NCBI GenBank assembly: GCA_045133915.1
Contig: JBGUUX010000002.1
Span: forward strand, 1 to 42,558
Direction of reading: 5' to 3'
DNA length: 42,558 nucleotides
Origin: RGIG7300 sp045133915
Lineage (GTDB): Bacteria > Bacillota > Clostridia > Oscillospirales > CAG-272
Shown here one piece after another: positions 24,172-31,567 of the stretch; position 1 is the first letter of the stretch, and each line of letters starts with the position of its first letter. A program made the translations under genes and the position numbers. The notes under the pieces were generated by a model. The model saw nothing but the letters and a program-made list of their open reading frames with translations, made no database searches and was not told the origin of the DNA.

Positions 24172-24213
24172 AAATGAAGATTTTTGTCCTTGACCTGACA
24201 AAAATCTTCATTT
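24172..24213. repeat. Palindrome family copy 3 (17-bp perfect inverted repeat)
   Basis: Arms 24172-24188 and 24197-24213 are perfectly complementary around an 8-base loop (cttgacct). The arm contains the core gaagatttttgtc shared with copies at 7473 and 18638. The right arm ends in ttt, so it may also terminate the murI transcript, weakly. Confidence 0.85.
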
Positions 24214-24232
24214 ATATTATATATAGGTGAAA

Positions 24233-24661
24233 ATGAATATATTGATAAGCGCATGTCTCTTAGGCAGAAAATGCCGATATGACGGCAAGGATAAAAATCA
24301 AATAGATCTTTCATGTCTTAAAGGACATAATCTTATTGCTGTATGTCCCGAGGTGGACGGCGGTCTTAGCGTACCTAGATCTCCGGCAGAACGTGTTTCT
24401 TCCTATATAATAAATAAGGATGGAAATGATGTAACGCTTGAGTATGTTCGCGGTGCTGAGATGGCTTTGAAGCGTGCTGTCGATAATAACTGCAAGATAG
24501 CGATACTTAAAGCTAAGAGCCCCTCCTGCGGAAAGGGAAGGATATACGACGGAACCTTTACCGGTACGCTTGCCGACGGTAACGGAGTCACAGCCGAACT
24601 GCTTTTGGCGAACGGTATCGACGTATACACAGAGGATGAAATAAGCTTAATACGATTTTAA
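24233..24661 (+). CDS. DUF523 family protein
   Basis: 142 residues. The family pattern is complete: SACLLGRKCRYDG near the N-terminus, CPEVDGGLSVPRSPAE, and AKSPSCGKGRIYDGTFTG followed by GNGVTA. The conserved cysteines (in SACLLG, KCRYDG, CPE and SPSCG) suggest a metal or Fe-S site. Function is not established. Start at the ATG at 24233; a GTG at 24227 is in frame but would lie inside the only visible RBS (AGGTGA at 24225-24230). It is separated from murI by the palindrome and followed by a strong terminator. Confidence 0.88.
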   Translation: MNILISACLLGRKCRYDGKDKNQIDLSCLKGHNLIAVCPEVDGGLSVPRSPAERVSSYIINKDGNDVTLEYVRGAEMALKRAVDNNCKIAILKAKSPSCGKGRIYDGTFTGTLADGNGVTAELLLANGIDVYTEDEISLIRF

Positions 24662-24665
24662 TGAA

Positions 24666-24694
24666 AAAAGGTTGCTTAAAGTAAGCAACCTTTT
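24666..24694. terminator. Bidirectional terminator between the DUF523 gene and the AbrB-type regulator
   Basis: A 13-bp perfect stem (24666-24678 with 24682-24694), three-base loop aag, A tract on the left and T4 on the right. It serves both convergent genes. Confidence 0.9.
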
Positions 24695-24711
24695 GACAGT
24701 TATTGATGTTT

Positions 24712-24954
24712 TTATAAATTCTTGAGCTTTTCGATACAGTCACGGCATACAAGCTTACCGTTGAAATGCTCTACGTTATCTGCATTGCCGCAGAAAAGAC
24801 AAGCAGGTTCGTATTTCTTGAGGATGATCTTATCTCCGTCAACGAAGATCTCAACTGCGTCACGGCTCTTTATATCCATATTGTTTCTGATTTCGATAGG
24901 GAGCACTATACGTCCCAACTCATCAATTTTTCTCACTACACCGGTAGATTTCAT
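24712..24954 (-). CDS. AbrB/SpoVT-type transition-state regulator with C-terminal Cys pairs
   Basis: 80 residues. The N-terminal swapped-hairpin DNA-binding domain is clear: MKSTGVVRKIDELGRIVLP, then IEIRNNMDIKSRDAVEIFV. The C-terminus has two Cys pairs, CLFC (about 52-55) and CRDC, that could bind zinc. I choose the ATG at 24952-24954 because the domain starts there and AGGAGGC lies 10 bases upstream; the longer frame gives an unlikely leader. It is divergent from the ribosomal super-operon and has its own promoter. Such regulators control growth-phase genes. Whether it regulates its neighbours cannot be told. Confidence 0.92.
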   Translation of the reverse strand: MKSTGVVRKIDELGRIVLPIEIRNNMDIKSRDAVEIFVDGDKIILKKYEPACLFCGNADNVEHFNGKLVCRDCIEKLKNL

Positions 24955-24991
24955 CTCAAAATGCCTCCTAGGAAATAAAAAAACTATAATT

Positions 24992-25020
24992 AGTTTAGCA
25001 TACAAATGCAAAAGTGTCAA
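24992..25020 (-). promoter_or_regulatory. Promoter for the AbrB-type regulator
   Basis: On the minus strand: TTGACA (complement of 25015-25020), a 17-base spacer and TAAACT (complement of 24992-24997), preceded by TGC (extended -10). Confidence 0.75.
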
Positions 25021-25152
25021 TCTAATTATGGTTAAGAAACACTAAAGATTGACAGAGTGTGATCAAAAACTACATATATTTTGTATAAACATCGGCGAGA
25101 TTAACGAAAATAGGAAATGTTATTAATAGTTTGTAAATTGTAAAAATAGCTC

Positions 25153-25181
25153 TTGCATTCTATATAATTGTATGTTATACT
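25153..25181 (+). promoter_or_regulatory. Candidate promoter of the S10-spc-alpha super-operon
   Basis: TTGCAT at 25153-25158, a 17-base spacer and TATACT at 25176-25181 with TGT before it (extended -10). A TATAAT at 25163-25168 and a TTGACA at 25049-25054 also lie here but lack well-spaced partners, so more than one start is possible. Confidence 0.6.
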
Positions 25182-25441
25182 AGTCAAGCTTGATGTGCGA
25201 TGAAGCGGTAGGTGGCTTACCTATAGAGTAAGGGAATTACCGTGGAGTATGTCCGATCTACAGTCGGGCGCAAAGAGTTGGCACTCCCGCATAACAGATC
25301 TCACCTGTTGTGTTGAGGAATTTGTCGGAATTTTGCATGGCAAATTTCCGTTTAAATTTCGTGGGGGTAAGAAACACCCGGCAGGGTGTAAGTGAACTCT
25401 CGCCTTCCAGCCGAAAATAATCTTTTTAGGAGGCAAACCAA
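25182..25441 (+). promoter_or_regulatory. Long structured 5' leader of the ribosomal protein operon
   Basis: About 250 bases of non-coding leader precede rpsJ. Visible hairpins include 25326-25336 with 25340-25350 (11 bp, one mismatch, loop atg) and CACCC/GGGTG at 25375-25379 and 25384-25388 with loop ggca. A GGGT at 25365-25368 could pair instead with ACCC at 25376-25379, so two mutually exclusive folds are possible close to the ribosome-binding site. The leader has no terminator-type U tract. It is a candidate autoregulatory r-protein leader; the ligand would be inference (S10, L3 or L4). Confidence 0.6.
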
Positions 25442-25753
25442 GTGGCAGTTAATGAAAAGCTCAGAATCAGACTCAGAAGCTACGATCACACTCTGATCGA
25501 TGCGGCAGCAGCTAAGATTGTTGAGACTGCAAAGAGAAACGGTGCGGCAGTTTCCGGCCCCATTCCGCTTCCCACTGAGAAGGAGATAGTTACTATCCTT
25601 CGTGCAGTTCACAAGTATAAGGATAGCCGTGAGCAGTTTGAGATGAGAACACACAAGAGACTTATCGACGTAATCAAGCCCTCTAAGGCAGCGGCAGATG
25701 CTATTATGAGTCTCGAACTTCCCGCCGGCGTTGAAATCGAAGTTAAGCTTTAA
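25442..25753 (+). CDS. rpsJ: 30S ribosomal protein S10
   Basis: 103 residues; first gene of the super-operon. LRIRLRSYDHTLIDAAAAKI and the C-terminal THKRLIDVIKP are the family signatures. S10 sits in the 30S head and, with NusB, in antitermination. Translation starts at GTG (25442-25444), preceded by TTAGGAGGC at a normal distance. It is followed by an unusually long, structured 159-base gap before rplC. Confidence 0.97.
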   Translation: MAVNEKLRIRLRSYDHTLIDAAAAKIVETAKRNGAAVSGPIPLPTEKEIVTILRAVHKYKDSREQFEMRTHKRLIDVIKPSKAAADAIMSLELPAGVEIEVKL

Positions 25754-25770
25754 TCACAGATTAAGGTAAG

Positions 25771-25836
25771 CTTCTCGGTAAGTGCGTAAGTGACGCACAC
25801 TGCCGGGATCTGAATTGACTATTCACCGAGGTGAAG
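25771..25836 (+). other. Structured rpsJ-rplC intergenic RNA, element A
   Basis: Outer helix CTTC+TCGGT (25771-25779) pairs with ACCGA+GAAG (25825-25836, with a 3-base bulge) around an inner 6-bp hairpin GTGCGT/ACGCAC (25782-25787 with 25793-25798). No U tract follows. Confidence 0.6.
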
Positions 25837-25847
25837 TTTTACGTCAA

Positions 25848-25884
25848 GTTGCTCCGCTTTCTACATTATATAGAAATGAGCAAC
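25848..25884 (+). other. Structured rpsJ-rplC intergenic RNA, element B
   Basis: A two-part stem: GTTGCTC (25848-25854) with GAGCAAC (25878-25884), and TTTCTA (25858-25863) with TAGAAA (25871-25876), loop cattata. The hairpin ends about 15 bases before the rplC ribosome-binding site and has no U tract. Confidence 0.7.
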
Positions 25885-25912
25885 CAATAACCTAAAACAG
25901 GAGGAAAACAAA

Positions 25913-26545
25913 ATGAAGAAAGGCATTATTGCTAAGAAGATCGGTATGACCCAGATCTTCGACGAAGTGGGAAACGTAATTCCCGTAACTGTTGTTGAAG
26001 CAGGCCCTTGCGTGGTTGTGCAGAAGAAGACAGTTGAAAACGACGGCTACGAAGCAATCAAGGTTGGTTTCGAGACCGTAGTTGAGAAGAAGCTCAACAA
26101 GGCTCAGCAGGGCCAGTTCAAGAAGGCAAACGTTGCTTGCATGAAGTACCTCAAGGAGTTCAGACTTGAGGACACAAGCGCTCTCAACGTAGGCGACACT
26201 CTTACAGCTGATACATTCGCAGCAGGCGAAAAGATCGACGTAACAGGTACCTCTAAGGGTCACGGTTACTGCGGTGCTGTTAAGAGATGGGGAGCACACG
26301 TGCTCAGAAACACACACGGTGGCGGTCCTGTTCACAGACAGCCCGGTTCCATGGGTGCATGTTCCAGCCCCTCCAGAATCTTCAAGAACAAGAAGATGGC
26401 TGGTCAGTGGGGTAACGAGAAGGTTACAGTATTAAATCTTGACGTTGTTCGCGTTGATGCTGAGAAGAATCTTATCGCTATCAAGGGTGCTATTCCCGGC
26501 GCTAAGAACAGCATCGTATATCTCCGCAACAGCGTAAAGGCATAA
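25913..26545 (+). CDS. rplC: 50S ribosomal protein L3
   Basis: 210 residues; one of the first proteins to bind 23S rRNA, reaching the peptidyl-transferase centre. Starts MKKGIIAKKIGMTQIFDE. The conserved loop includes SKGHGYCGAVKRWG and HRQPGSMGACSSPSR, then IFKNKKMAGQWG. RBS CAGGAGGA is strong. Long gap upstream, 19-base gap to rplD. Confidence 0.98.
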   Translation: MKKGIIAKKIGMTQIFDEVGNVIPVTVVEAGPCVVVQKKTVENDGYEAIKVGFETVVEKKLNKAQQGQFKKANVACMKYLKEFRLEDTSALNVGDTLTADTFAAGEKIDVTGTSKGHGYCGAVKRWGAHVLRNTHGGGPVHRQPGSMGACSSPSRIFKNKKMAGQWGNEKVTVLNLDVVRVDAEKNLIAIKGAIPGAKNSIVYLRNSVKA

Positions 26546-26564
26546 GCGGAAGGAGGAAAACACA

Positions 26565-27188
26565 ATGGCAAATTTGAAGGTTGTTGATATGACCGGCAAG
26601 GGTGTCGGCGAAATGACAGTTTCTGATGCAGTATTCGCACAGGACGTTAATACCGCAGTTCTCCACGCCGCAGTTAAGACATATCTTGCAAATCAGAGAC
26701 AGGGTACACAGTCCACTCTGACCCGTACCGAGGTTTCCGGCGGCGGTAAGAAGCCTTGGAGACAGAAGGGTACAGGCCGTGCAAGACAGGGTTCCACCAG
26801 AGCTCCTCAGTGGACACACGGTGGTGTGGCTCTTGGTCCTAAGCCCAGAAGCTACCGCATCTCCCTTAACAAGAAGGTTAAGAGAATCGCTATGAAGAGC
26901 GCACTCTCTGATAAGGTAGCTAACGAAAACATGATAGTAATCGACAGCATTGCTACAAACGAGTACAAGACCAAGGTTATGGCTAACATGCTTACAGCAG
27001 TTGGTGCAGCTAAGAAGTCTCTCGTAGTTCTCGCTGAGAAGGATGAAAAGGTTGTTGCATCTCTCGCAAACATCCCCGGTGTTAAGGTTGCTTACGTTAA
27101 TACTCTTAACGTATACGACATCCTCAACGCAGGTTCCTTTGTATGCGCTAAGGCAGCTGTAGAGAAGATCGAGGAGGTATACGCATGA
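26565..27188 (+). CDS. rplD: 50S ribosomal protein L4
   Basis: 207 residues. The extended central loop that lines the exit tunnel is visible as KKPWRQKGTGRARQGSTRAP. In proteobacteria L4 represses the S10 operon through its leader; whether that holds here is unknown, but the long leader makes the question relevant. Its stop overlaps the rplW start by 4 bases. Confidence 0.98.
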   Translation: MANLKVVDMTGKGVGEMTVSDAVFAQDVNTAVLHAAVKTYLANQRQGTQSTLTRTEVSGGGKKPWRQKGTGRARQGSTRAPQWTHGGVALGPKPRSYRISLNKKVKRIAMKSALSDKVANENMIVIDSIATNEYKTKVMANMLTAVGAAKKSLVVLAEKDEKVVASLANIPGVKVAYVNTLNVYDILNAGSFVCAKAAVEKIEEVYA

Positions 27189-27478
27189 ACAATTATGATG
27201 TAATCATCAAGCCCATCATCACAGAGCATTCTATGGAGATGGTAGCTGATAAGAAGTACACCTTCAAGGTAGCAAAGAACGCAACTAAGCCTGTAATCGC
27301 TGCAGCAGTTGAGGCAGTATTCGGCGTTAAGGTTGCTAAGGTAAACACCATCAATTGCAACTCTAAGCCCAAGAGACTCGGCGCTCGTCCTGCAGGTCGT
27401 ACTGCAGAGTGGAAGAAGGCTATCGTAACACTTAAGCCCGATTCCAAGACCATCGAGTTCTTCGACGGTATGATGTAA
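27185..27478 (+). CDS. rplW: 50S ribosomal protein L23
   Basis: 97 residues at the tunnel exit, docking site for SRP and trigger factor. DVIIKPIITEHSME and the YTFKVAKNATKPVIAAAVE stretch are typical. The start codon overlaps the rplD stop (ATGA), implying coupled translation. Confidence 0.97.
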   Translation: MNNYDVIIKPIITEHSMEMVADKKYTFKVAKNATKPVIAAAVEAVFGVKVAKVNTINCNSKPKRLGARPAGRTAEWKKAIVTLKPDSKTIEFFDGMM

Positions 27479-27496
27479 TCAAAGGAGGACTGAATA

Positions 27497-28327
27497 ATGG
27501 CAGCTAAGAAGTATAAGCCTACTACTCCGGCGAGAAGAAATATGTCTGTACCGTCTTTTGCGGAGATAACAAAGTTCTCGCCCGAAAAGAGCTTAGTAAA
27601 GATCTTAAAGAAGAATGCCGGACGTAACAGCTACGGCAGAATCACCGTTCGTCACCAGGGCGGCGGTAACAAGAAGAAGTACAGAGTTATCGATTTCAAG
27701 CGTAACTATGAAGGCGCTTCCAAGGTAATCGGTATCGAGTACGACCCTAACAGAACAGCTTACATCGCACTTCTCGAGAACGCAGAAGGCAAGAAGAGCT
27801 ACATCGTAGCTCCCGCAGGTGTAACTGCAGGCGACACACTTTACACAGGTGCTGACGCTGATATCAAGCCCGGTAACACACTTCCCATTGCAAACATTCC
27901 TACCGGTACCTTTATCAACAACATCGAGCTTAACCCCGGTAAGGGCGGTCAGCTTGTACGTAGTGCAGGCGCTGCAGCTCAGCTGATGGCAAAGGAAAAC
28001 GGAATGGCTCAGGTAAGACTTCCCTCCGGCGAAGTAAGACTTGTCCGCCTTGATTGTAAGGCAACAATCGGTCAGATCGGTAACATCGAGCATGATACCA
28101 TCAAGATCGGTAAGGCAGGTAAGAAGCGTCACATGGGTATCCGTCCCACAGTTCGCGGTTCTGTAATGAACCCCTGCGACCATCCTCACGGTGGTGGTGA
28201 AGGTAAGTCTCCCATCGGTAGACCCGCACCTGTTACACCTTGGGGCAAGCCCGCTCTCGGTTACAAGACCAGAAACAAGAAGGCTCGTACTGAGAAGATG
28301 ATCGTAAAACACAGAAACGGTAAATAA
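27497..28327 (+). CDS. rplB: 50S ribosomal protein L2
   Basis: 276 residues. RNA-binding SH3/OB cores include GGGNKKKYRVIDFKR and LRSAG-like VRSAGAAAQLMAKE. The C-terminal NPCDHPHGGGEGKSPIGR loop contains the conserved His that approaches the peptidyl-transferase centre. Standard length. RBS AAAGGAGG. Confidence 0.98.
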   Translation: MAAKKYKPTTPARRNMSVPSFAEITKFSPEKSLVKILKKNAGRNSYGRITVRHQGGGNKKKYRVIDFKRNYEGASKVIGIEYDPNRTAYIALLENAEGKKSYIVAPAGVTAGDTLYTGADADIKPGNTLPIANIPTGTFINNIELNPGKGGQLVRSAGAAAQLMAKENGMAQVRLPSGEVRLVRLDCKATIGQIGNIEHDTIKIGKAGKKRHMGIRPTVRGSVMNPCDHPHGGGEGKSPIGRPAPVTPWGKPALGYKTRNKKARTEKMIVKHRNGK

Positions 28328-28342
28328 GGAGGAAGCGAAGTA

Positions 28343-28627
28343 ATGAGCAGAAGCTTAAAGAAGGGACCTTTCGTCGAAGCAAAGCTTTTTGAGCGCGTAT
28401 GCGCAATGAACGATGCAAACGAAAAGAAAGTCCTCAAAACATGGTCCAGAGCTTCCACCATATTCCCGGAGTTCGTTGGACACACAATCGCCGTACATGA
28501 CGGCAGAAAGCATGTTCCTGTATACGTTACAGAGGACATGATCGGACACAAGCTCGGTGAATTTGCACCCACCAGAACATACCGCGGTCATGCAGGTTCC
28601 AAGACCAGCAACAACGGTAAGAAGTAA
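28343..28627 (+). CDS. rpsS: 30S ribosomal protein S19
   Basis: 94 residues; 30S head protein. MSRSLKKGPFVEAKL and the C-terminal DMIGHKLGEFAPTRTYRGH are diagnostic. RBS AAGGAGGA. Confidence 0.98.
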   Translation: MSRSLKKGPFVEAKLFERVCAMNDANEKKVLKTWSRASTIFPEFVGHTIAVHDGRKHVPVYVTEDMIGHKLGEFAPTRTYRGHAGSKTSNNGKK

Positions 28628-28647
28628 TTTGTAGGGAGGATATAATA

Positions 28648-28983
28648 ATGGAAGCAAGAGCTTATCTTAAATATGCCAGAATTTCTCCCCGCAAGGTACA
28701 GATCGTTCTCGATCTGATCAGGGGCAAGGACACTGACACAGCAATGGCAATTCTTAAGAACACACCCAAGGCAGCATCTGAGTATCTTATCAAACTCCTC
28801 AAGTCTGCTATAGCTAATGCCGAACACAACTTCAATATGGACGCGAAGAACCTCTATGTATCTGAGTGCTTCGTATGTCCCGGTCCCACACTCAAGCGTA
28901 TGATGCCCAGAGCAAAGGGTCGCGGCGACAGAATCTTAAAGAGAACAAGCCATATGACATTAGTTGTTAAGGAAAAAGAGTAA
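28648..28983 (+). CDS. rplV: 50S ribosomal protein L22
   Basis: 111 residues; lines the exit tunnel. ARISPRKVQIVLDLIRGK opens the globular domain, and the hairpin tip region has RGDRILKRTSHMTLVV. Normal length, RBS AGGGAGGA. Confidence 0.97.
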   Translation: MEARAYLKYARISPRKVQIVLDLIRGKDTDTAMAILKNTPKAASEYLIKLLKSAIANAEHNFNMDAKNLYVSECFVCPGPTLKRMMPRAKGRGDRILKRTSHMTLVVKEKE

Positions 28984-29000
28984 GAAGGAGGCATTACCTA

Positions 29001-29912
29001 ATGGGTCAGAAAGTTAATCCGCACGGTTTACGTGTTGGCGTAATTAAAGATTGGGATTCCAGATGGTTCGCTAAGGACGAAGTTTTCGGCGATACACTGG
29101 TATCCGACTACAATCTCAGAAAGTATCTGAAGGATTCTCTGAAAGAGGCAGGCGTTCCCAAGATTGAGATCGAACGTGACAATGAGCGTGTAAGAGTATT
29201 CATTCACTGCGCTAAGCCCGGTATGATCATCGGTCGTGGCGGCTCTGAGATCACCAAGCTCAAGGAAACTCTTGAAGCTAAGGTTGGTAAGCCTGTAGTA
29301 GTAAACGTAGTAGAAGTTAAGACTCCCGACCTCAACGCTCAGCTCGTTGCTGAGAACATCGCAGGTCAGCTCGAGCGCAGAGTTGCGTTCCGCCGTGCTA
29401 TGAAGCAGTCTATCGGCAGAACCATGCGTCTCGGTGCAAAGGGTATCAAGATCTCCCTTTCCGGACGTCTTGCAGGTGCAGAAATCGCACGTTGCGAGCA
29501 CTACCACGAAGGTACTATTCCGCTTCAGACCATCCGTGCTGACATAGACTACGGTTTCTATGAAGCAAACACAACCTACGGTAAGATCGGTATCAAGGTA
29601 TGGATCTACAAGGGCGAGGTTCTTGCTGAGTCTGCAAACAGAACCAGAAGAAACACCGCTGAAAACGGCGACAGACGCGACAACAGACGTCGTGGCGATC
29701 GCAACGGTGACCGTAGAGAAAGAAACAACAACGACAGAGGAAACAGAGATTTCCGCAACAATAACAGAGGTAACGGCAGAGGCTTTAACCGCGATGAGAA
29801 GAAGGAAGTTCGTAACTTCTCCAACAGAAATCCCGGTTTTAAGAAGCCCGTAAAGGAAGCTCCCGTTGTGGAGGCACCCGCTGCTGAAACTGCGGAAGGA
29901 GGCAACGAATAA
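29001..29912 (+). CDS. rpsC: 30S ribosomal protein S3 with long C-terminal Arg/Asn-rich tail
   Basis: 303 residues, about 85-90 longer than typical S3. Residues 1-211 are a normal S3: MGQKVNPHGLRVGVIKDWDS, the KH-domain loop IIGRGGSEI, and the mRNA-entry domain ending near KVWIYKGEVLAE. From about 212 a low-complexity tail begins: first an Arg/Asn/Asp/Gly-rich part (repeats such as NGDRR, RRGDRNGDRRE, NNNRGNGRG), then a short acidic, Ala/Pro/Glu-rich end. It is in frame with a good RBS and no sign of frameshift. The stop overlaps the rplP start by one base. Confidence 0.97.
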   Translation: MGQKVNPHGLRVGVIKDWDSRWFAKDEVFGDTLVSDYNLRKYLKDSLKEAGVPKIEIERDNERVRVFIHCAKPGMIIGRGGSEITKLKETLEAKVGKPVVVNVVEVKTPDLNAQLVAENIAGQLERRVAFRRAMKQSIGRTMRLGAKGIKISLSGRLAGAEIARCEHYHEGTIPLQTIRADIDYGFYEANTTYGKIGIKVWIYKGEVLAESANRTRRNTAENGDRRDNRRRGDRNGDRRERNNNDRGNRDFRNNNRGNGRGFNRDEKKEVRNFSNRNPGFKKPVKEAPVVEAPAAETAEGGNE

Positions 29913-30334
29913 TGTTAATGCCTAAGAGAGTTAAATACAGACGTGTACATCGTGGCAGACTTAAGGGTAAGGCAAGCCGCGGTACAGAGATCGCTTACGG
30001 TCAGTACGGTCTCGTTGCTCTTGAGCCCGCATGGATCACCAGCAACCAGATCGAGGCAGCCCGTATCGCGATGACACGTTACATCCGTCGTGGCGGTAAC
30101 GTATGGATCAAGATATTCCCCGATAAGCCTATTACTGAGAAGCCCGCTGAAACTCGAATGGGTTCCGGTAAGGGTTCACCCGAGTACTGGGTAGCAGTAG
30201 TTAAGCCCGGTAGAGTAATGTTTGAGATGGACGGCGTTGCACCTGAGGTGGCAAAGGAAGCTATGCGTCTTGCTATGCACAAGCTCCCCATCAAGTGTAA
30301 GTTCGTTATGAAAGCTGTAGAAGAGGAGGCATAA
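29912..30334 (+). CDS. rplP: 50S ribosomal protein L16
   Basis: 140 residues; helps position A-site tRNA. MLMPKRVKYRRVHRGRLKG and the later MGSGKGSPEYWVAVVKPGR are diagnostic. I use the ATG at 29912 (TAATG junction with rpsC), 9 bases after AAGGAGG, and the family starts with ML-PKR; an ATG at 29918 is the alternative. Confidence 0.97.
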   Translation: MLMPKRVKYRRVHRGRLKGKASRGTEIAYGQYGLVALEPAWITSNQIEAARIAMTRYIRRGGNVWIKIFPDKPITEKPAETRMGSGKGSPEYWVAVVKPGRVMFEMDGVAPEVAKEAMRLAMHKLPIKCKFVMKAVEEEA

Positions 30335-30337
30335 AAA

Positions 30338-30526
30338 GTGAAGATCAATGAACTCAGAGAAATGAGCGCAGAAGCACTCGAGAAGAAGCTCGGCGAGCTC
30401 AAGGAAGAACTTTTTAACCTTCGTTTCCAGCACGCTATCAACCAGCTCGACAATCCTCACAAGATCGCAGATGTCAAGAGAGACATCGCCCGCGTAATGA
30501 CTCTTCTCAACGAGAAGAACGCGTAA
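30338..30526 (+). CDS. rpmC: 50S ribosomal protein L29
   Basis: 62 residues, two-helix protein near the tunnel exit. KINELREMSAEALEKKL and ELFNLRFQHA are typical. GTG start at 30338, 3 bases after rplP, preceded by GAGGAGGC at 30323-30330. Confidence 0.96.
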   Translation: MKINELREMSAEALEKKLGELKEELFNLRFQHAINQLDNPHKIADVKRDIARVMTLLNEKNA

Positions 30527-30547
30527 GGAAAGAGGAGGTAAATAACA

Positions 30548-30808
30548 ATGGAAATGACACGTAACCTCAGAAAGACCAGAGTAGGTATGGTTGTAAGCGA
30601 CAAGATGGACAAGACCATCGTAGTTGCTATTCAGGACAACGTAAAGCATCCTATGTACGGTAAGGTAATGAAGCATACACTCAAGGTTCACGCTCATGAC
30701 GAGAACAACGAGTGCGGCATCGGCGACAGAGTTACAATCATGGAGACAAGACCTCTTTCCAAGACAAAGAGATGGAGACTTGTCAACATCGTTGAAAAAG
30801 CTAAGTAA
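30548..30808 (+). CDS. rpsQ: 30S ribosomal protein S17
   Basis: 86 residues, OB-fold. RKTRVGMVVSDKMDKTIVV, then KVHAHDE and METRPLSKTKRWRLV are the family markers. A 48-base gap before rplN holds a small hairpin (30815-30840) and no gene. Confidence 0.97.
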   Translation: MEMTRNLRKTRVGMVVSDKMDKTIVVAIQDNVKHPMYGKVMKHTLKVHAHDENNECGIGDRVTIMETRPLSKTKRWRLVNIVEKAK

Positions 30809-30856
30809 GCTAAATAGTTGCTACCAAATCATAGTAACTGACAGGAGGATAACTAA

Positions 30857-31225
30857 GTGTTACAGCAGGAATCACGTATGAAGGTTGCCGATAATACCGG
30901 CGCCAAAGAATTATTGTGCATCCGCGTACTTGGTGGTACAGGCAGACGCTATGCTAACATCGGTGACGTTATTGTTGCAGCAGTTAAGAAGGCAGCACCC
31001 AACGGTACAGTAAAGAAGGGTGATGTAGTTAAGGCTGTTGTAGTAAGAACAGTTAAGGGCGTTAAGCGTAACGACGGTTCCTACATCAAGTTCGATGAGA
31101 ATGCAGCTATCATTATAAAAGATGACAAGACACCCCGCGGTACCCGTGTATTCGGTCCCGTGGCTAGAGAGCTCCGTGATAAGGACTATCTTAAGATCCT
31201 TTCACTTGCACCTGAAGTACTTTAA
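30857..31225 (+). CDS. rplN: 50S ribosomal protein L14
   Basis: 122 residues; bridges to the 30S subunit. MKVADNTGAKELLCIRVLGG and FGPVARELRDKDYLKI are diagnostic. GTG start at 30857 with ACAGGAGGA upstream. Normal length. Confidence 0.97.
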   Translation: MLQQESRMKVADNTGAKELLCIRVLGGTGRRYANIGDVIVAAVKKAAPNGTVKKGDVVKAVVVRTVKGVKRNDGSYIKFDENAAIIIKDDKTPRGTRVFGPVARELRDKDYLKILSLAPEVL

Positions 31226-31237
31226 GGAGGAATTACA

Positions 31238-31552
31238 ATGAATAAGGTTCATGTTAAGAGAGACGACACCGTCATTGTTCTTTCCGGTGACGATAAGGGC
31301 AAGAAGGGCAAGGTTGTCGAAGTATCTCCCAAAGAGGGAAAAGTAATCGTTAACGGCGTTCACGTTGTTTCCAAGCACACCAAGCCCCGTAAGCAGGGTG
31401 AAGCTGGCGGCATCATGAAGGTTGAGGGCGCTATCTATGCTGACAAGGTTGCACTTTTCTGCGACAAGTGCGGCAAGGGCGTTCGCGCTAAGTACAACGT
31501 TGTTGACGGCAAGAAAGTAAGAGTTTGCGCTAAGTGCGGCAAGGAACTTTAA
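31238..31552 (+). CDS. rplX: 50S ribosomal protein L24, zinc-ribbon form
   Basis: 104 residues; early assembly protein. The KOW motif is DTVIVLSGDDKGKKGKVVEV. Two Cys pairs near the C-terminus, CDKC (about 75-78) and CAKC (about 98-101), make this the zinc-binding form. RBS AAGGAGGA. Confidence 0.97.
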   Translation: MNKVHVKRDDTVIVLSGDDKGKKGKVVEVSPKEGKVIVNGVHVVSKHTKPRKQGEAGGIMKVEGAIYADKVALFCDKCGKGVRAKYNVVDGKKVRVCAKCGKEL

Positions 31553-31567
31553 TAGGAGGGTATAGTA

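Noticed and set aside
24227..24232. GTG at 24227 as the start of the DUF523 gene
   Set aside because: It lies within the only plausible Shine-Dalgarno sequence; the ATG at 24233 matches the family N-terminus.
25049..25080. TTGACA at 25049-25054 as the main promoter of the ribosomal operon
   Set aside because: No good -10 box lies 16-18 bases downstream; TATATT at 25075-25080 would need a 20-base spacer. The downstream extended -10 promoter fits better.
25193..25231. 12-codon open frame at the start of the rpsJ leader, a possible leader peptide
   Set aside because: It starts only about 5 bases after the likely transcription start, has no ribosome-binding site and no codon pattern suggesting attenuation. 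A leaderless peptide cannot be excluded.
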